Shown here: piece after piece, positions 8,869 through 18,588 of the stretch | Layout of the letters: each line of letters begins with the position of its first letter | Position numbering within the stretch: position 1 is the stretch's first letter | DNA from: Chryseobacterium nepalense | Lineage (GTDB): Bacteria > Bacteroidota > Bacteroidia > Flavobacteriales > Weeksellaceae | NCBI RefSeq assembly: GCF_023195755.1 | Contig: NZ_CP096203.1 | Span: 992,001 to 1,056,000, forward strand | DNA: 64,000 bases | Direction of reading: 5' to 3' | The notes under the pieces: generated by a model | Database searches by the model: none | Seen by the model: the letters and a program-made list of their open reading frames with translations, nothing else | What the model was told of the DNA's origin: nothing | Program-made: the position numbers and the translations under genes

Positions 8869-9225
8869 TTATTTTGACAAAAATCTTTTAACCCTCAACA
8901 TCAATTCACTTGGACTGAACGGTTTTACGATAAAATCCGACGCCCCCAGATCAAAAGCATTAAGCACCACCTCTTCCTGTCCCATACTGGAAAGCATAAT
9001 AACAGGTACATCTTTTCCCATTGTTTTTATTGCTGAAAGGATTTCTATTCCCGAAGCAAAAGGCATCATAATGTCGGTAATGGCAAGATCAACGTCATTT
9101 TCCTTTAATGTTTCAATAGCTTCTTTCCCGTTTCTGGTCAAAATTACTTCATGTCCTTCTTTCAACAATTTATGTTCTATTGTTTTAAGAATCAGTTCAT
9201 CATCTTCTGCGATCAAAATTAGCAT
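8869..9225 (-). CDS. Single-domain response regulator (CheY-like)
   Basis: A 118-residue receiver with no output domain. Acidic pocket D8-D9, phospho-acceptor D51 (AITDIMMP), the Ser switch at 79-80 (MLSSMG) and K101 (VKPFSP) are all present, so it should be phosphorylatable. Lying 13 bases after the hybrid kinase and 5 before the HEAT gene, it most likely takes phosphate from the kinase's HPt domain and acts through protein contact, perhaps with the HEAT scaffold (inference). Confidence 0.93.
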   Translation of the reverse strand: MLILIAEDDELILKTIEHKLLKEGHEVILTRNGKEAIETLKENDVDLAITDIMMPFASGIEILSAIKTMGKDVPVIMLSSMGQEEVVLNAFDLGASDFIVKPFSPSELMLRVKRFLSK

Positions 9226-9238
9226 AGCTCTGATTTTT

Positions 9239-11590
9239 TTACTTTATTAAATTTTTTATGATATTTATTCCTCTTTTTACTTCTTCTTGTATTTCTTTAT
9301 TCATGGCTGAAAAGTCCATTTCTTCTTCTGCCTTCTTTTCCCACCTCAGTGCACATTCAGCGAGTTTAAAAAGGCCGGCAATTCCTCCTGTTCCTTTCAG
9401 TTTATGAAGGATCATTCTGGTTTCTGCAATATCTTTTTCCTGTGCTGCTTTTTCTACATTTTTTTCTACCTGTACAAGTTCCTGGATGAGCAGATTGAGA
9501 AACATTTCCTTAAAATCATCGTCATCATCCCCAATCTGTTCTTTCAGCATATTGATATTGATGTATTTCTCAGGTTTTATTTCTGATTGATCTTCATTTT
9601 TTTCATGATGATCAGTTTTTTTATTATTGCTTCCAACACTGATGTATTTTTCGAGCATTTCCTGAAGATCGGTCTGTCTGAGAGGCTTAGGAAGGAAATC
9701 ATTCATTCCGGCTTCCAGACATTTTTCTTTTTCACCCAGAATATTTCCTGCGGTAACGCCAATAATCGGAACATCAGCATAATCCGGAAGCATACGAATC
9801 TGTTTTGTGGCTTCAATACCGTTCATTACCGGCATCTGGACATCCATAAGAATGGCAGAATATCGTTTTTTCCTGCATTCTTCCAATGCTTCCAAACCGT
9901 TTACGGCTTCCGTAAGATGTGCATCAGGAGCAATGGATGTCATCATTCTGTTATTCAACACCATATTTACAGGATTATCATCTACCAGAAGGACTTCAAG
10001 GTTACTCATGAAAGAGTGGGATTCATTTTCAGGATGTTCCTGCGCTGCAACTTCTATCACACTACTTTGCGCCACTCTTCTCAGAGTTTTGTATAAATCA
10101 TCAGATTTAATAGGTTTCAGAAGGAAATAAGAGTTATCCTCTTTTTTAAATGAATTAATAATATCATGTTCCTCTGAAGAGGTATGAAGAACCACCAACG
10201 GTGAAATTTCTTTTCGCTGATTAAACAATTCCCTGATCTTATCAATGGTTTCCAGTCCTGAAATAACCGGCATGTGATAATCCATAAGAATTACATCGAA
10301 GCGCTCCCCTTTCAGAAGAATCTGCAGTGCTTCCATTCCGTTGGCAGCCAGTGTAGAATCAATATTTTTATACGCAAGCATATGCTGAAGAATAATCCTG
10401 TTGCTTTCATTATCATCTACCACCAACGCTCTTTTTATCGTCATATCTTCCTCTTCCCTGGATTCGGAGATTTCATAAGGCATTTCTATATCAAAGAAAA
10501 ATACAGAACCTCTATCCGGCGCACTGATCAGCGACAAATGACTTCCCATATATTTCAGAATATTGTTTGAAATGGTAAGCCCAAGCCCCGTTCCGCCATA
10601 TCGTTTGCTGATCGAACTGTTTTCCTGGGTAAATGCATTAAAAATATATTTCTGCTTTTCAACCGGAATACCAATTCCCGTATCTCTTACAGAAAACCGC
10701 AGTGAAATATTTTTATCATCCATGCGGAGCTTCTCCACTTTCAGCTCAATCTCTCCTTTTTCCGTAAACTTAACGGCATTTCCAAGCAAATTGATCAGAA
10801 TCTGTTTTAATCTGGATTCATCGATCAGAAGCGTTTTCGGTAGTCCCGGCTCGATATTCAGGAGAAGTTCGATATTTTTTTTCTGCGACTGATAAAGGAT
10901 CACATTGATGACCTGGCTCACCATGTCATACACATCGCTTTTCTCAATCAACAGCTCCAATTTTCCGGATTCTATCTTGGAAAAATCTAAAATGTCATTG
11001 ATAATGTTGAGCAGGTTTTCCCCCGATTCATTAATGTAATTAAGATATTGGGTCTGAATTTCATTCAGTGGTGTTCTGAGAAGAAGATCGGAAAATCCGA
11101 TCACCCCGTTGAGTGGCGTACGGATCTCGTGGCTCATATTGGCAAGGAATTCAGATTTCGCCTTACTGGCCATATCGGCAACTTCTTTCGCATTTCTCAG
11201 TTCCTCATTTACTTCGACTGCTTTTGTGACATTCTGTACGGAAACAATCACACCACCTACTTCATCTTCAGTAAGATACCAAGGTCCCACCTTCAGATCA
11301 TAATGCTGAGTTTCTTTCTGGCCCTTCAGCTGAACAGTGAAATCTTCATTGATATAGGTCTTTCCTTTGAGTGCATTTTCATATATTTCTTTTCTCTCCT
11401 CCGGAATATTAGGTGATATGGTGAAGAGATTATTCCCGATAAGATCTACATCATTCATATTGAATTCCTCTCTCCATTGGGTACTTACGGAAACATAATT
11501 AAGGTCCTTATCAAACATGGCCAGAGGAATCGGAACATCCGTCACAAACGACTGCATCATCGCTTCTTTTCTGGTCACTTCCAATAACAT
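9239..11590 (-). CDS. Hybrid histidine kinase, C-terminal part (PAS-HisKA-HATPase-REC-REC-HPt)
   Basis: A 783-residue frame with PAS (about 12-125), HisKA with H154 ([16 protein letters not shown]), HATPase (255-375; N box NLLGNAVKF and G boxes DTGIGIP and GTGLGL), two receivers (about 388-505 and 535-655, [10 protein letters not shown] and AILMDVQMP) and an HPt domain with the His in ILHKLKGT. Its first residues [10 protein letters not shown] continue exactly where the upstream frame (ending AFKKCYWK) breaks, judged against the intact paralogue at 37236-40592. The two frames are therefore halves of one roughly 1310-residue sensor separated by a one-base deletion in an A tract (six A here, seven in the paralogue). 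An ATG at the junction could allow separate translation. Confidence 0.88.
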   Translation of the reverse strand: MLLEVTRKEAMMQSFVTDVPIPLAMFDKDLNYVSVSTQWREEFNMNDVDLIGNNLFTISPNIPEERKEIYENALKGKTYINEDFTVQLKGQKETQHYDLKVGPWYLTEDEVGGVIVSVQNVTKAVEVNEELRNAKEVADMASKAKSEFLANMSHEIRTPLNGVIGFSDLLLRTPLNEIQTQYLNYINESGENLLNIINDILDFSKIESGKLELLIEKSDVYDMVSQVINVILYQSQKKNIELLLNIEPGLPKTLLIDESRLKQILINLLGNAVKFTEKGEIELKVEKLRMDDKNISLRFSVRDTGIGIPVEKQKYIFNAFTQENSSISKRYGGTGLGLTISNNILKYMGSHLSLISAPDRGSVFFFDIEMPYEISESREEEDMTIKRALVVDDNESNRIILQHMLAYKNIDSTLAANGMEALQILLKGERFDVILMDYHMPVISGLETIDKIRELFNQRKEISPLVVLHTSSEEHDIINSFKKEDNSYFLLKPIKSDDLYKTLRRVAQSSVIEVAAQEHPENESHSFMSNLEVLLVDDNPVNMVLNNRMMTSIAPDAHLTEAVNGLEALEECRKKRYSAILMDVQMPVMNGIEATKQIRMLPDYADVPIIGVTAGNILGEKEKCLEAGMNDFLPKPLRQTDLQEMLEKYISVGSNNKKTDHHEKNEDQSEIKPEKYININMLKEQIGDDDDDFKEMFLNLLIQELVQVEKNVEKAAQEKDIAETRMILHKLKGTGGIAGLFKLAECALRWEKKAEEEMDFSAMNKEIQEEVKRGINIIKNLIK

Positions 11591-13170
11591 TTTTTGAATG
11601 CATCAATATCCTGGATGATCCCGAAAACCCTGCTGCAGACCTCACCCTCAAATTCCGGGAGCCCTTTTACCCTTACCCAGATCGTAACTCCGTCATTGCG
11701 GACAAGCTGCAATTCTTCATCAAAAGGAACTCCTTCTGTAACTGCCCTGTTAAAGAGAAATTCCATCCTTTCACGGCTATCTTCTTTATAGAATCCGAGC
11801 GCATTTTCAAAATCAGGCTGGAAATTATTTTTGATTTTATGAATTTCTTTTGTACTCTGGGACCAGAAAACAGTTCCTGTTTTCATATTGACTTCCCAAC
11901 CTCCTACCTGGGCAACGGAGCTTGTCTGCTCCAGCATTTTTTTAGTGTAAATAAGATCTTTCTCTAGTGTCATCCTTTCGGTTACATTAAGAGCGGTGCT
12001 TACTACATAAGGTTTTCCTTCCTTATCAATCTCCACCATATTATGATACATCCAAATCAGTTCTTCACCTTCTTTGGTTTTGAGGATCATGGTTCCGAAA
12101 TCTTCGTTATTTTGCTTGATGCGGTCAAGATATTGTTTTAGTAAAAGCCAGTTTTGTTCCGGCACAAGATCTTTCAGATTAAGACCCGTAACCTCATCTG
12201 CAGAGTAATGTAATGTTTCTCTTCCTTTTTCATTTACGGCAAGAATATTTCCTTCCATATCATGCATGCTCATCAGGCCGATGGCATTTTCAAAAAAACT
12301 TCTGAAACGTCGTTCCGAGCTTTCCAGCTGCCTTCTTTCTTCGATCTGCTGGGTAATATTAATTCCGAAACAGAATATTTCGGAGTATTTCTGATTTTGT
12401 GTAAGATACCATTCTACAATGACCGAAGTCCCGTCTTCAATTTTTGTAGAAGTTGTAAAGGTGGCTTCTTTCATGCTGCCAGGAAATTTTTCAAGTTCCG
12501 GCAAAGATTTTTTATCCTGTTCTAAGAGGGTTAAAAAATTATGTTCTATCGCTTTATCTTTAGTAACTGAAAAAACTTTTTCAAAAGAAGGATTAATATC
12601 TTTCAGCATAAATTTATTATCCAGCACACAGATAAGATTATTTGAAATATTAAATGTCTGCTGGAAATATTCTGCATTGATGATCTCTCTGTTGCTCATT
12701 AAAAGTCTGGTTACAACTTCACCAAGTTTTTTGAGTGCGGAAATCTGGTTTTCCGTAATATTTTTGGGTTCAAAATCGATTACACAGATGGTTCCCAACG
12801 CAAATCCTTCATCATCAATAAGCGGAACACCGGCATAGAAGCGGATTCCCCCTTCCAGAATCATAGGATTATCAGAAGATCTTTCATCTAAAAGCGTATC
12901 ATTGATAACCACTACTTCCGAGCTTGCTACGGAATACTGGCATAAAGTATCCTTACGGTCTACAGAATCTATGGCAAGACCTATACAGCTTTGAATCCTC
13001 TGCGTATCTGCTTCCATAATTGATATCAGTGATGCCGGACAGTCCGTAATAAGACATGCCGTTTCTGCAAAAACATCCAGTTCCGGATCTTTGCCAAGAT
13101 TGATGAGATCAAGAAGCTCTAATTTTTTTACTCTTCCAGCCTCATTGTCAGGAAAAGGATAATTATTCAT
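11575..13170 (-). CDS. Hybrid histidine kinase, N-terminal sensory part (GAF-PAS-PAS-PAS), frameshifted
   Basis: A 531-residue frame with no signal peptide or TM, so a cytoplasmic sensor. About residues 20-165 are a GAF domain ([20 protein letters not shown], then [22 protein letters not shown]). Three PAS/PAC units follow (about 170-280, 285-400 and 405-527). The last unit is nearly the same as one in the paralogue at 37236-40592. The frame ends AFKKCYWK, whereas the paralogue continues [14 protein letters not shown]; the shift is in the A tract read from plus-strand T run 11590-11595. Possible causes are a sequencing error, phase variation, transcriptional slippage or a true split. First gene of the operon that ends with the glycosyltransferase fusion. 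Confidence 0.85.
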   Translation of the reverse strand: MNNYPFPDNEAGRVKKLELLDLINLGKDPELDVFAETACLITDCPASLISIMEADTQRIQSCIGLAIDSVDRKDTLCQYSVASSEVVVINDTLLDERSSDNPMILEGGIRFYAGVPLIDDEGFALGTICVIDFEPKNITENQISALKKLGEVVTRLLMSNREIINAEYFQQTFNISNNLICVLDNKFMLKDINPSFEKVFSVTKDKAIEHNFLTLLEQDKKSLPELEKFPGSMKEATFTTSTKIEDGTSVIVEWYLTQNQKYSEIFCFGINITQQIEERRQLESSERRFRSFFENAIGLMSMHDMEGNILAVNEKGRETLHYSADEVTGLNLKDLVPEQNWLLLKQYLDRIKQNNEDFGTMILKTKEGEELIWMYHNMVEIDKEGKPYVVSTALNVTERMTLEKDLIYTKKMLEQTSSVAQVGGWEVNMKTGTVFWSQSTKEIHKIKNNFQPDFENALGFYKEDSRERMEFLFNRAVTEGVPFDEELQLVRNDGVTIWVRVKGLPEFEGEVCSRVFGIIQDIDAFKKCYWK

Positions 13171-13508
13171 ATTGATAACTAATTTCTTTCATAATGTTAA
13201 ATATAATTAGAAAATTGCTAAAAAAATAGTTTTTTATAAAGTTTTAGTATTATATCACATTTAAGAGATTAGCATTTTCAGGCTTAAAACTAATAAAAAT
13301 TTATCTGAGTATCAAAAAAGTACATTACATATGCATCAATGTGGTATTTTTCTCTCTTATGGATATTATAAATTTAAAAAGCTTCTCAATGGGAGAAGCT
13401 TATAGAAATGACTGCAAAATGAAGTGATAGATATTTCAAAGATATTTGATATCTAATAACATTTTTATGATTCTTGTCATAAAATACTTTTTTTCACCTT
13501 TTATGACA
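13171..13508. other. AT-rich intergenic region upstream of the kinase operon
   Basis: This stretch holds the upstream region of the split kinase gene and the terminator of the CinA-like gene at 13379-13401. I found no clear TAnnTTTG element for the operon and no small coding frame worth calling. Confidence 0.5.
13379..13401 (-). terminator. Terminator downstream of the CinA-like gene
   Basis: Minus-strand stem AAGCTTCTC / GAGAAGCTT (9 bp, five-base loop) followed by TTTAAATTT. It lies about 110 bases past the CinA-like stop codon and upstream of the kinase operon, insulating the two. Confidence 0.7.
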
Positions 13509-14015
13509 TTATAATAATGGTCTGTTTTCATGATGCTTATCAAGCTCCAGCTTAAAGCAGCCAAGAATAAATTCTGTATAATACAATTGTGCGTTTACCT
13601 GTTTTGTGCGGGAATGCAAATCAAGTTTTTCCGAAAGAAGCACCTCTCCTTTATAAACGATAGCAAAATAGGCAAATAGCTTTTGTTTTGATTCCGGAAC
13701 CGGTGTAGCATATCCTGTAACAGCAATTGACCAGTCGCTTTTAAAAATCTTTGAAACATTCAGCGCCATAGTTTCGGCAATATTAGGTGATACACAGTCG
13801 CAAGCCAGCGCTTCAGATTCATCTACCTGCAAAAGATTGATTTTTTCATCAGGTGTATAAGCTGTAATACCGCCTTTATAAAATTTGGAAGCATCTTTCA
13901 TCTGCGAAAAAGAAAACTGTAAAAACCCTGAAGTAACACTTTCTGCTACAGCAATGGTTTCATCTACTTCCAAAAGGTAGTTTCCGATATATTTAAACAG
14001 ATTTTGCAGTTCCAT
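13509..14015 (-). CDS. CinA C-terminal domain protein (PncC-like nicotinamide-nucleotide amidohydrolase)
   Basis: A 168-residue single-domain protein starting at the ATG at 14013-14015; a longer frame to 14147 exists, but its extra 44 residues do not resemble the family. AESVTSGFLQ near residue 25, YKGGITAY near residue 48 and SIAVTGYATP near residue 95 match the AESxTGG, GGxxxY and TGxAGP signatures of CinA-C/PncC. Family members deamidate NMN to nicotinate mononucleotide in pyridine-nucleotide salvage. Ser-Gly replaces Gly-Gly in the first motif, so activity is not certain. It stands alone, with its own terminator. Confidence 0.82.
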   Translation of the reverse strand: MELQNLFKYIGNYLLEVDETIAVAESVTSGFLQFSFSQMKDASKFYKGGITAYTPDEKINLLQVDESEALACDCVSPNIAETMALNVSKIFKSDWSIAVTGYATPVPESKQKLFAYFAIVYKGEVLLSEKLDLHSRTKQVNAQLYYTEFILGCFKLELDKHHENRPLL

Positions 14016-14791
14016 AATAAAATATATAAGAGATCTTACGGAGAGTTCTTCTGAACTGATTCCGATTTTTGAATTTTTTAAAATCATTAATTCTGTCTGT
14101 TTTGTAATTTTAGATCTGAAATCGCCAGACCTTCTTTTGCGAAGCAATCAATTTTCAGTAAACCTGAGAATTTCATACAATTTCTGTTCTTAAGGCTTTG
14201 CCGGAAGGTCTTCTCCTTCATATGCAAAAGCGTTGCCAGTAAAAACAAACATGGTACATGAATTTTTCAATTTTTTAGCATAAAAATAAATTGCAGCGAG
14301 TAGACTTGTTCTTATAAAAAAGGATTAAATGAATTTGATCTAATTTAGACAATGTGAAAGATAATTCTTATGATTCTGATCAATACGAAAATGATTATAG
14401 TATAATTTTAAATTATGGAAATAAGAAGAATTAATTTATCTCTTTAATATAAAGTCAGGTTAAAAGTCTGCGTACTTGTACATTCAAGAAATAATAAAAT
14501 AAGAATGTTTGTGTGATAAAAAAATAATCTGAATTTTGTCTCCACTCTGTATAAAAGACCCGTCTGATAATGAATTAAATTTAGTAAAAAAAGATTATAA
14601 AACCAGAGAAAATATTAACATTTTTATGATTTAAACATCTGTAATGCAATTATGGATAATATTATCCTGGAATAATGCACAATGCTAAATAATATAATTC
14701 AGATTATAATTTTATATGAGTAATTTAAAAATCACATCATGTATATAGTATAAATAAATACCATTTTATAATTATAGATAAATTTTATTAC
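14016..14791. other. Long AT-rich intergenic region with no gene identified
   Basis: About 780 bases between the divergent CinA-like and TetR-like genes. Very AT-rich with many stops. The part near 14100-14230 has short open stretches on the minus strand without recognisable homology. No tRNA, CRISPR or clear hairpin was seen. It may hold regulatory sites or a decayed gene. Confidence 0.4.
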
Positions 14792-14799
14792 TAAATTTA
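14792..14799 (+). promoter_or_regulatory. Near-consensus -7 element for the TetR-like gene
   Basis: TAAATTTA differs from TAnnTTTG at the last base and ends 19 bases before the ATG at 14819. Confidence 0.3.
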
Positions 14800-14818
14800 C
14801 ATATAAAATAAATTGGTC

Positions 14819-15478
14819 ATGCAAGAACAAACAAAAATTACAAAGGAAAAAATATTCGAATTATATGGCGATTATCTTCTAAACAATGGTGAAAAACCTA
14901 AAAATGTTTATCTCTTTGCAAAAGAAAATAACTTTGAAGAAATAGAATTTTATCATTATTTTTCAGGATTTGAGCAGATTGAAAAAGAAATCCTCAATCA
15001 CCTTTTCATTAAATCCCTTGAGCTGGCTAATGAAGTTAATTCTTCTGATGAAATTGCCACAAAAGAAAAGCTTCTGAATGTCTATTATATTTTCTTTGAA
15101 AACCTTACCATGAACCGGTCTTTGGTGTTATCAGTTTTAGGAACTCATAAAATACAAAATATCAGAATCCTTCAGAATCTTCGGGAAACACACAGACAAT
15201 TCATCAATACTTTAGATTTTAAAGAATGGGAAATTTTTGAAAAAGCGAAGCAGGATATCAGAACATTCAATGAAAAATCGAGACATGAAGCATTGTGGCT
15301 TCATTTAGTTTCTGCCATTGAATTCTGGAAAAAAGACACTTCGCCTGATTTTGAAAAAACCGATATTTTTATCGAAAAAACTATTGATACCGGTTTTGAA
15401 TTAATTGATAATGAACCATTAAGAAAAGTATTGGATCTGGGAAAATTTCTTTGGAAGGAAAAATTTAAAATGAGTTGA
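14819..15478 (+). CDS. TetR-like regulator of the photolyase cluster
   Basis: A 219-residue all-helical protein; the start is taken as the ATG at 14819, two codons after a TTG. The first about 60 residues (KITKEKIFELYGDYLLNNGE...NVYLFAKENNFEE...FYHYFSGFEQIEKEIL) have the helix-turn-helix spacing and the FYHYF segment equivalent to the FYxYF motif that closes TetR DNA-binding domains. The rest fits a TetR-type ligand/dimer domain. It is the first gene of a co-directional series with the ABC1 kinase, DUF2256 and photolyase genes and may regulate them. Signal unknown; light-dependent control is only a suggestion from context. Confidence 0.72.
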   Translation: MQEQTKITKEKIFELYGDYLLNNGEKPKNVYLFAKENNFEEIEFYHYFSGFEQIEKEILNHLFIKSLELANEVNSSDEIATKEKLLNVYYIFFENLTMNRSLVLSVLGTHKIQNIRILQNLRETHRQFINTLDFKEWEIFEKAKQDIRTFNEKSRHEALWLHLVSAIEFWKKDTSPDFEKTDIFIEKTIDTGFELIDNEPLRKVLDLGKFLWKEKFKMS

Positions 15479-15682
15479 TGTATGGCTTTTGGCCACTTGC
15501 TTTTAGATTTTAATATCCAATTATTGCATTTGAGACTTTGCTGAGTACAAAACATTTGCCTCAATTTTATGATTTATTGTTAGAATCGGCGAAACTTCGT
15601 CTTGCGAACCTTAATACAGTCAGCAATAAAAAAAATCATTGTGAACATTGCGTTAAAAAGATTTGACAAACAAAATTTAAAA

Positions 15683-16999
15683 ATGAAAACACTCAATAAA
15701 ATTCCTACAGGAAAAATTGAACGAACAAGCAGCCTTCTCAAAGCAGGAGCAAAAGTCGGGGTCAATTACCTGAAATATTACGGAAATAAAATTACGAAAG
15801 ATGAAGATGAAGCCCGTAAGATTCTCAATGAAGATAACGCATCAGACATCTACGATTCATTAAAAGAGCTGAAAGGCTCTGCTCTGAAGGTAGCCCAAAT
15901 GCTGAGCATGGAAAAAAATATTCTTCCGGTAGAATATGTAGAAAAATTTTCGCTTTCACAGTTTTCCGTTCCGCCATTGTCGGGCGCTTTGGTGAAGAAA
16001 ACATTCAGAAAATATTTCGGAAAAAATCCGGAGGACATTTTTGATGAATTTTCCTCCGAATCGGTCAATGCAGCAAGTATCGGGCAGGTTCATACCGCAA
16101 AAAAAGACGGTCAAAAAATGGCGGTTAAAATCCAGTACCCTGGTGTGAGAGAAAGCATTTCCAGCGACCTGAAAATGGTAAAACCTATTGCCATGAAAAT
16201 GTTCAATATCAAAAAAGAAGGTTCGGAATCGTATTTTCAGGAAGTGGAAGACAAATTATTTGAAGAAACCGATTATAATCTGGAGCTCAGGAGAAGTCAG
16301 TATTTTGCAGAAGAATGCAGTCATCTCCCGAATGTCAGATTTCCGCATTATTATCAGCAATATTCGTGTGAAAAAATCATCACGATGGACTGGATGGCCG
16401 GAATTCACTTCTCGGAATTTACCAAAAAACAAAATTCTCAGGAAGACTTAAACAAAATCGGACAAACCCTTTGGGATTTTTATATGTACCAGATGCATAT
16501 TCTTAAAAAAGTTCATGCCGATCCGCATCCCGGAAATTTCCTTATTTCGGAAGATAAAGAATTACTGGTTATTGATTTTGGCTGTATCAAAGAAATTCCG
16601 GAAGATTTTTACACTCCGTATTTTGAATTGGCGAAAGAAGAAAATTTAAAAAATCCTGAAGTTTTCCGTGAGAAATTATTTACATTGGAAATTCTGCGCG
16701 AAGAAGATTCGCCACAGGAGAAAGAGTTTTTTTCCAAATTATTCTACGAATTGCTGGAACTGTTTACAAGACCATTCAACCGGGAAAAATTCGATTTTGC
16801 TGATGAGTCTTTCTTTCAGGAAATTGCCGACCTGGGACAGCGATACGCCAAAATAAGCAATATAAAAGGAATGAATACCAACCGAGGTTCCAGACATTTC
16901 ATTTACCTGAACCGAACATTTTTCGGACTGTATCATATGATGCACGATCTGAAAGCAAAAGACGTGGCGATTAATAATTTTAAAAATTACAGTGAGTAA
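15683..16999 (+). CDS. ABC1/UbiB (AarF) family atypical kinase
   Basis: A 438-residue protein starting at the ATG at 15683; an upstream TTG at 15602 would add 27 poorly supported residues. Family motifs are present in order: the KxGQ-like segment KGSALKVAQMLS, the Ala-rich loop AASIGQVHTA, the ATP-binding Lys in MAVKIQYPGV, EETDYNLE, the catalytic HADPHPGNF and metal-binding VIDFGCIKEIP. These kinases or ATPases act in ubiquinone and other isoprenoid-lipid metabolism and light-stress responses. Flavobacteria use menaquinone, so the role here probably differs. Placement between a TetR-like gene and DUF2256/photolyase genes suggests part of a light-stress module. Confidence 0.9.
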   Translation: MKTLNKIPTGKIERTSSLLKAGAKVGVNYLKYYGNKITKDEDEARKILNEDNASDIYDSLKELKGSALKVAQMLSMEKNILPVEYVEKFSLSQFSVPPLSGALVKKTFRKYFGKNPEDIFDEFSSESVNAASIGQVHTAKKDGQKMAVKIQYPGVRESISSDLKMVKPIAMKMFNIKKEGSESYFQEVEDKLFEETDYNLELRRSQYFAEECSHLPNVRFPHYYQQYSCEKIITMDWMAGIHFSEFTKKQNSQEDLNKIGQTLWDFYMYQMHILKKVHADPHPGNFLISEDKELLVIDFGCIKEIPEDFYTPYFELAKEENLKNPEVFREKLFTLEILREEDSPQEKEFFSKLFYELLELFTRPFNREKFDFADESFFQEIADLGQRYAKISNIKGMNTNRGSRHFIYLNRTFFGLYHMMHDLKAKDVAINNFKNYSE

Positions 17000-17000
17000 T

Positions 17001-17160
17001 ATTTAACCGCAAGAGCCACAAAAGATTTTTGATGAATTTATAGTTATTCAAAAGTACGAAAAGAGTTTAAAAACAGAAATTCAATAGATTTTATTAGCTT
17101 TTAAGTCTCTTATATTTTATAATAATTTTTTGTTTCTTTTTATGACTTTTGCGGTTAAAA
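17001..17160. repeat. MITE-like element with imperfect terminal inverted repeats
   Basis: The intergenic region between the kinase and DUF2256 genes is bounded by ATTTAACCGCAAGAGCC (17001-17017) and, inverted, TTTTAACCGCAAAAGTC (from 17144-17160), 14 of 17 positions matching. The interior is AT-rich and non-coding. The TTTAACCGCAAA end is the style of dispersed repeats I recall from Flavobacteriia, but copy number cannot be checked here. Confidence 0.5.
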
Positions 17161-17182
17161 TTATAATGATAAAACTTAAAAT

Positions 17183-17338
17183 ATGCCATCAGGATTACCC
17201 TCCAAAATCTGTGAAGTCTGCGGACTGCCCTTCAACTGGCGGAAAAAGTGGAAGAAAAACTGGGACGAAGTAAAATATTGCAGCGAAAGATGCCGAAAAA
17301 ACAAAAAATCAACATCCTCTGGTTCACCAAAGATCTGA
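17183..17338 (+). CDS. DUF2256 zinc-ribbon miniprotein
   Basis: A 51-residue protein, [20 protein letters not shown] followed by a Lys/Trp-rich [21 protein letters not shown]10, C13, C33 and C37 form a CxxC...CxxxC zinc site, the DUF2256 signature. Its function is unknown, but DUF2256 genes are recurrent neighbours of cryptochrome/photolyase genes, and this one overlaps the Cry-DASH start by 49 bases in another frame. The overlap and basic, aromatic content suggest a nucleic-acid-binding partner co-translated with the photolyase (inference). Confidence 0.88.
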   Translation: MPSGLPSKICEVCGLPFNWRKKWKKNWDEVKYCSERCRKNKKSTSSGSPKI

Positions 17339-18588
17339 GAACGAGAGATTCTGAATCGTTATACAACATTTTGCAGGAAGATTTACCTTTTCTCGCCGTT
17401 TACGTTTTTGATGCTGACTTTTTTCAACAACAACAGTTCGGATTTAAAAAAATCGGGAAATTCAGAGCAAAATTTTTACTGGAAAGTATTCACTATTTAA
17501 AACAAAATTTAAGCGAAAAAAACATTCCTTTCTTAATAAAGTTTGGTAATCCGGAAGATGTTTTCAGGGAAATTTCCGAAGAATTTGAAATCGTGAAGAT
17601 TTTCTGCCAGGAAGAATGGACAAAAGAGGAAACCATTATGCAAACAAAAATCCGGCAGATCATTCCAGATGCAGATTGGGAAAAACCGTATTCCCAGTTT
17701 CTTGTACATCCGCTTTTTGTTTTCAAAACGTTGAATAAAATTCCGATGCTTTTCACTACTTTCAGGCAAAAGATTGAAAAAAATCTGTTGATCCGCCCTG
17801 AATTTGAATCGGAAAATCTGATGTACAACAAAGAATATATTGTGGCTGAAAGTGATGAAATTTCACTTGAGACTTTAGGTTTTGAAGATTTTGAGCCCGA
17901 TAAAAGAAGCGCTTTTCCTTTTTCCGGAGGTGAAGATACAGCTTTAAAAAGGTTACATTATTATTTCCGGGAAACGCAGAGTCTGAGCAAATATAAAGAA
18001 ACGCGAAACGGTTTGTCAGGAACAGATTACAGTTCCAAGTTTTCACCTTGGCTTTCGGACGGAAGTATTTCAGCTGTAACAATTTACCACGAAATTAAAA
18101 AATATGAAGAAGAATCGGAAGCCAACGATTCGACCTATTGGCTGATTTTCGAACTGCTCTGGCGGGATTTTTTCAGATATATTTCCTTACAGCATAAAGA
18201 TTTGATTTTCAGGAAAAACGGAATTAATCATCAAAAATATTTCTACAAAAATAATGAAGAAGCAGTTCAAAAATGGAAAGATGGAAAAACTAATTCCGAT
18301 TTTGTGAATGCCAATATGCTCGAATTAAAAAATACCGGCTGGATGAGCAACAGAGGACGACAGAATGCAGCTTCCTATTTCTGCAAAATTCTGAAACAGG
18401 ACTGGAAAATAGGGGCCGCCTATTTTGAAGAAATGCTGATTGATTATGATGTGCACAGCAATTATGGCAACTGGATGTATCTTGCCGGAGTCGGAAATGA
18501 TAACCGCAATCGTATTTTTAATCCCGAAAAACAGGCAGAAATGTATGATCCTAATGAAGAATTCAGAAAATTATGGCTAAAAGAATAA
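17290..18588 (+). CDS. Cryptochrome DASH / deoxyribodipyrimidine photolyase
   Basis: A 432-residue photolyase starting at ATG 17290, inside the DUF2256 gene; an upstream alternative start at 17248 is not supported. The N-terminal Rossmann antenna domain ([17 protein letters not shown]) is followed by the helical FAD domain: [45 protein letters not shown] and the [20 protein letters not shown] segment. The [10 protein letters not shown] and NxNRIFNP-type features are those of Cry-DASH, which repairs cyclobutane pyrimidine dimers, mainly in single-stranded DNA, using blue light and FADH-. Stop overlaps the next photolyase by 16 bases, indicating a tight operon. Confidence 0.92.
   Translation: MPKKQKINILWFTKDLRTRDSESLYNILQEDLPFLAVYVFDADFFQQQQFGFKKIGKFRAKFLLESIHYLKQNLSEKNIPFLIKFGNPEDVFREISEEFEIVKIFCQEEWTKEETIMQTKIRQIIPDADWEKPYSQFLVHPLFVFKTLNKIPMLFTTFRQKIEKNLLIRPEFESENLMYNKEYIVAESDEISLETLGFEDFEPDKRSAFPFSGGEDTALKRLHYYFRETQSLSKYKETRNGLSGTDYSSKFSPWLSDGSISAVTIYHEIKKYEEESEANDSTYWLIFELLWRDFFRYISLQHKDLIFRKNGINHQKYFYKNNEEAVQKWKDGKTNSDFVNANMLELKNTGWMSNRGRQNAASYFCKILKQDWKIGAAYFEEMLIDYDVHSNYGNWMYLAGVGNDNRNRIFNPEKQAEMYDPNEEFRKLWLKE

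Noticed and set aside
10563..10892. A 109-residue plus-strand frame identical to one at 38557-38886
   Set aside because: It is antisense to the HATPase region of both kinase genes; identity follows from the conserved kinase DNA, with no start signals or sense of a protein family.
14016..14147. Longer N-terminus of the CinA-like protein
   Set aside because: It does not resemble the CinA-C family, and the internal ATG at 14013-14015 gives the normal domain start.
15602..15682. N-terminal extension of the ABC1 kinase from a TTG
   Set aside because: The ATG at 15683 gives a family-like start; the extra 27 residues have no support.
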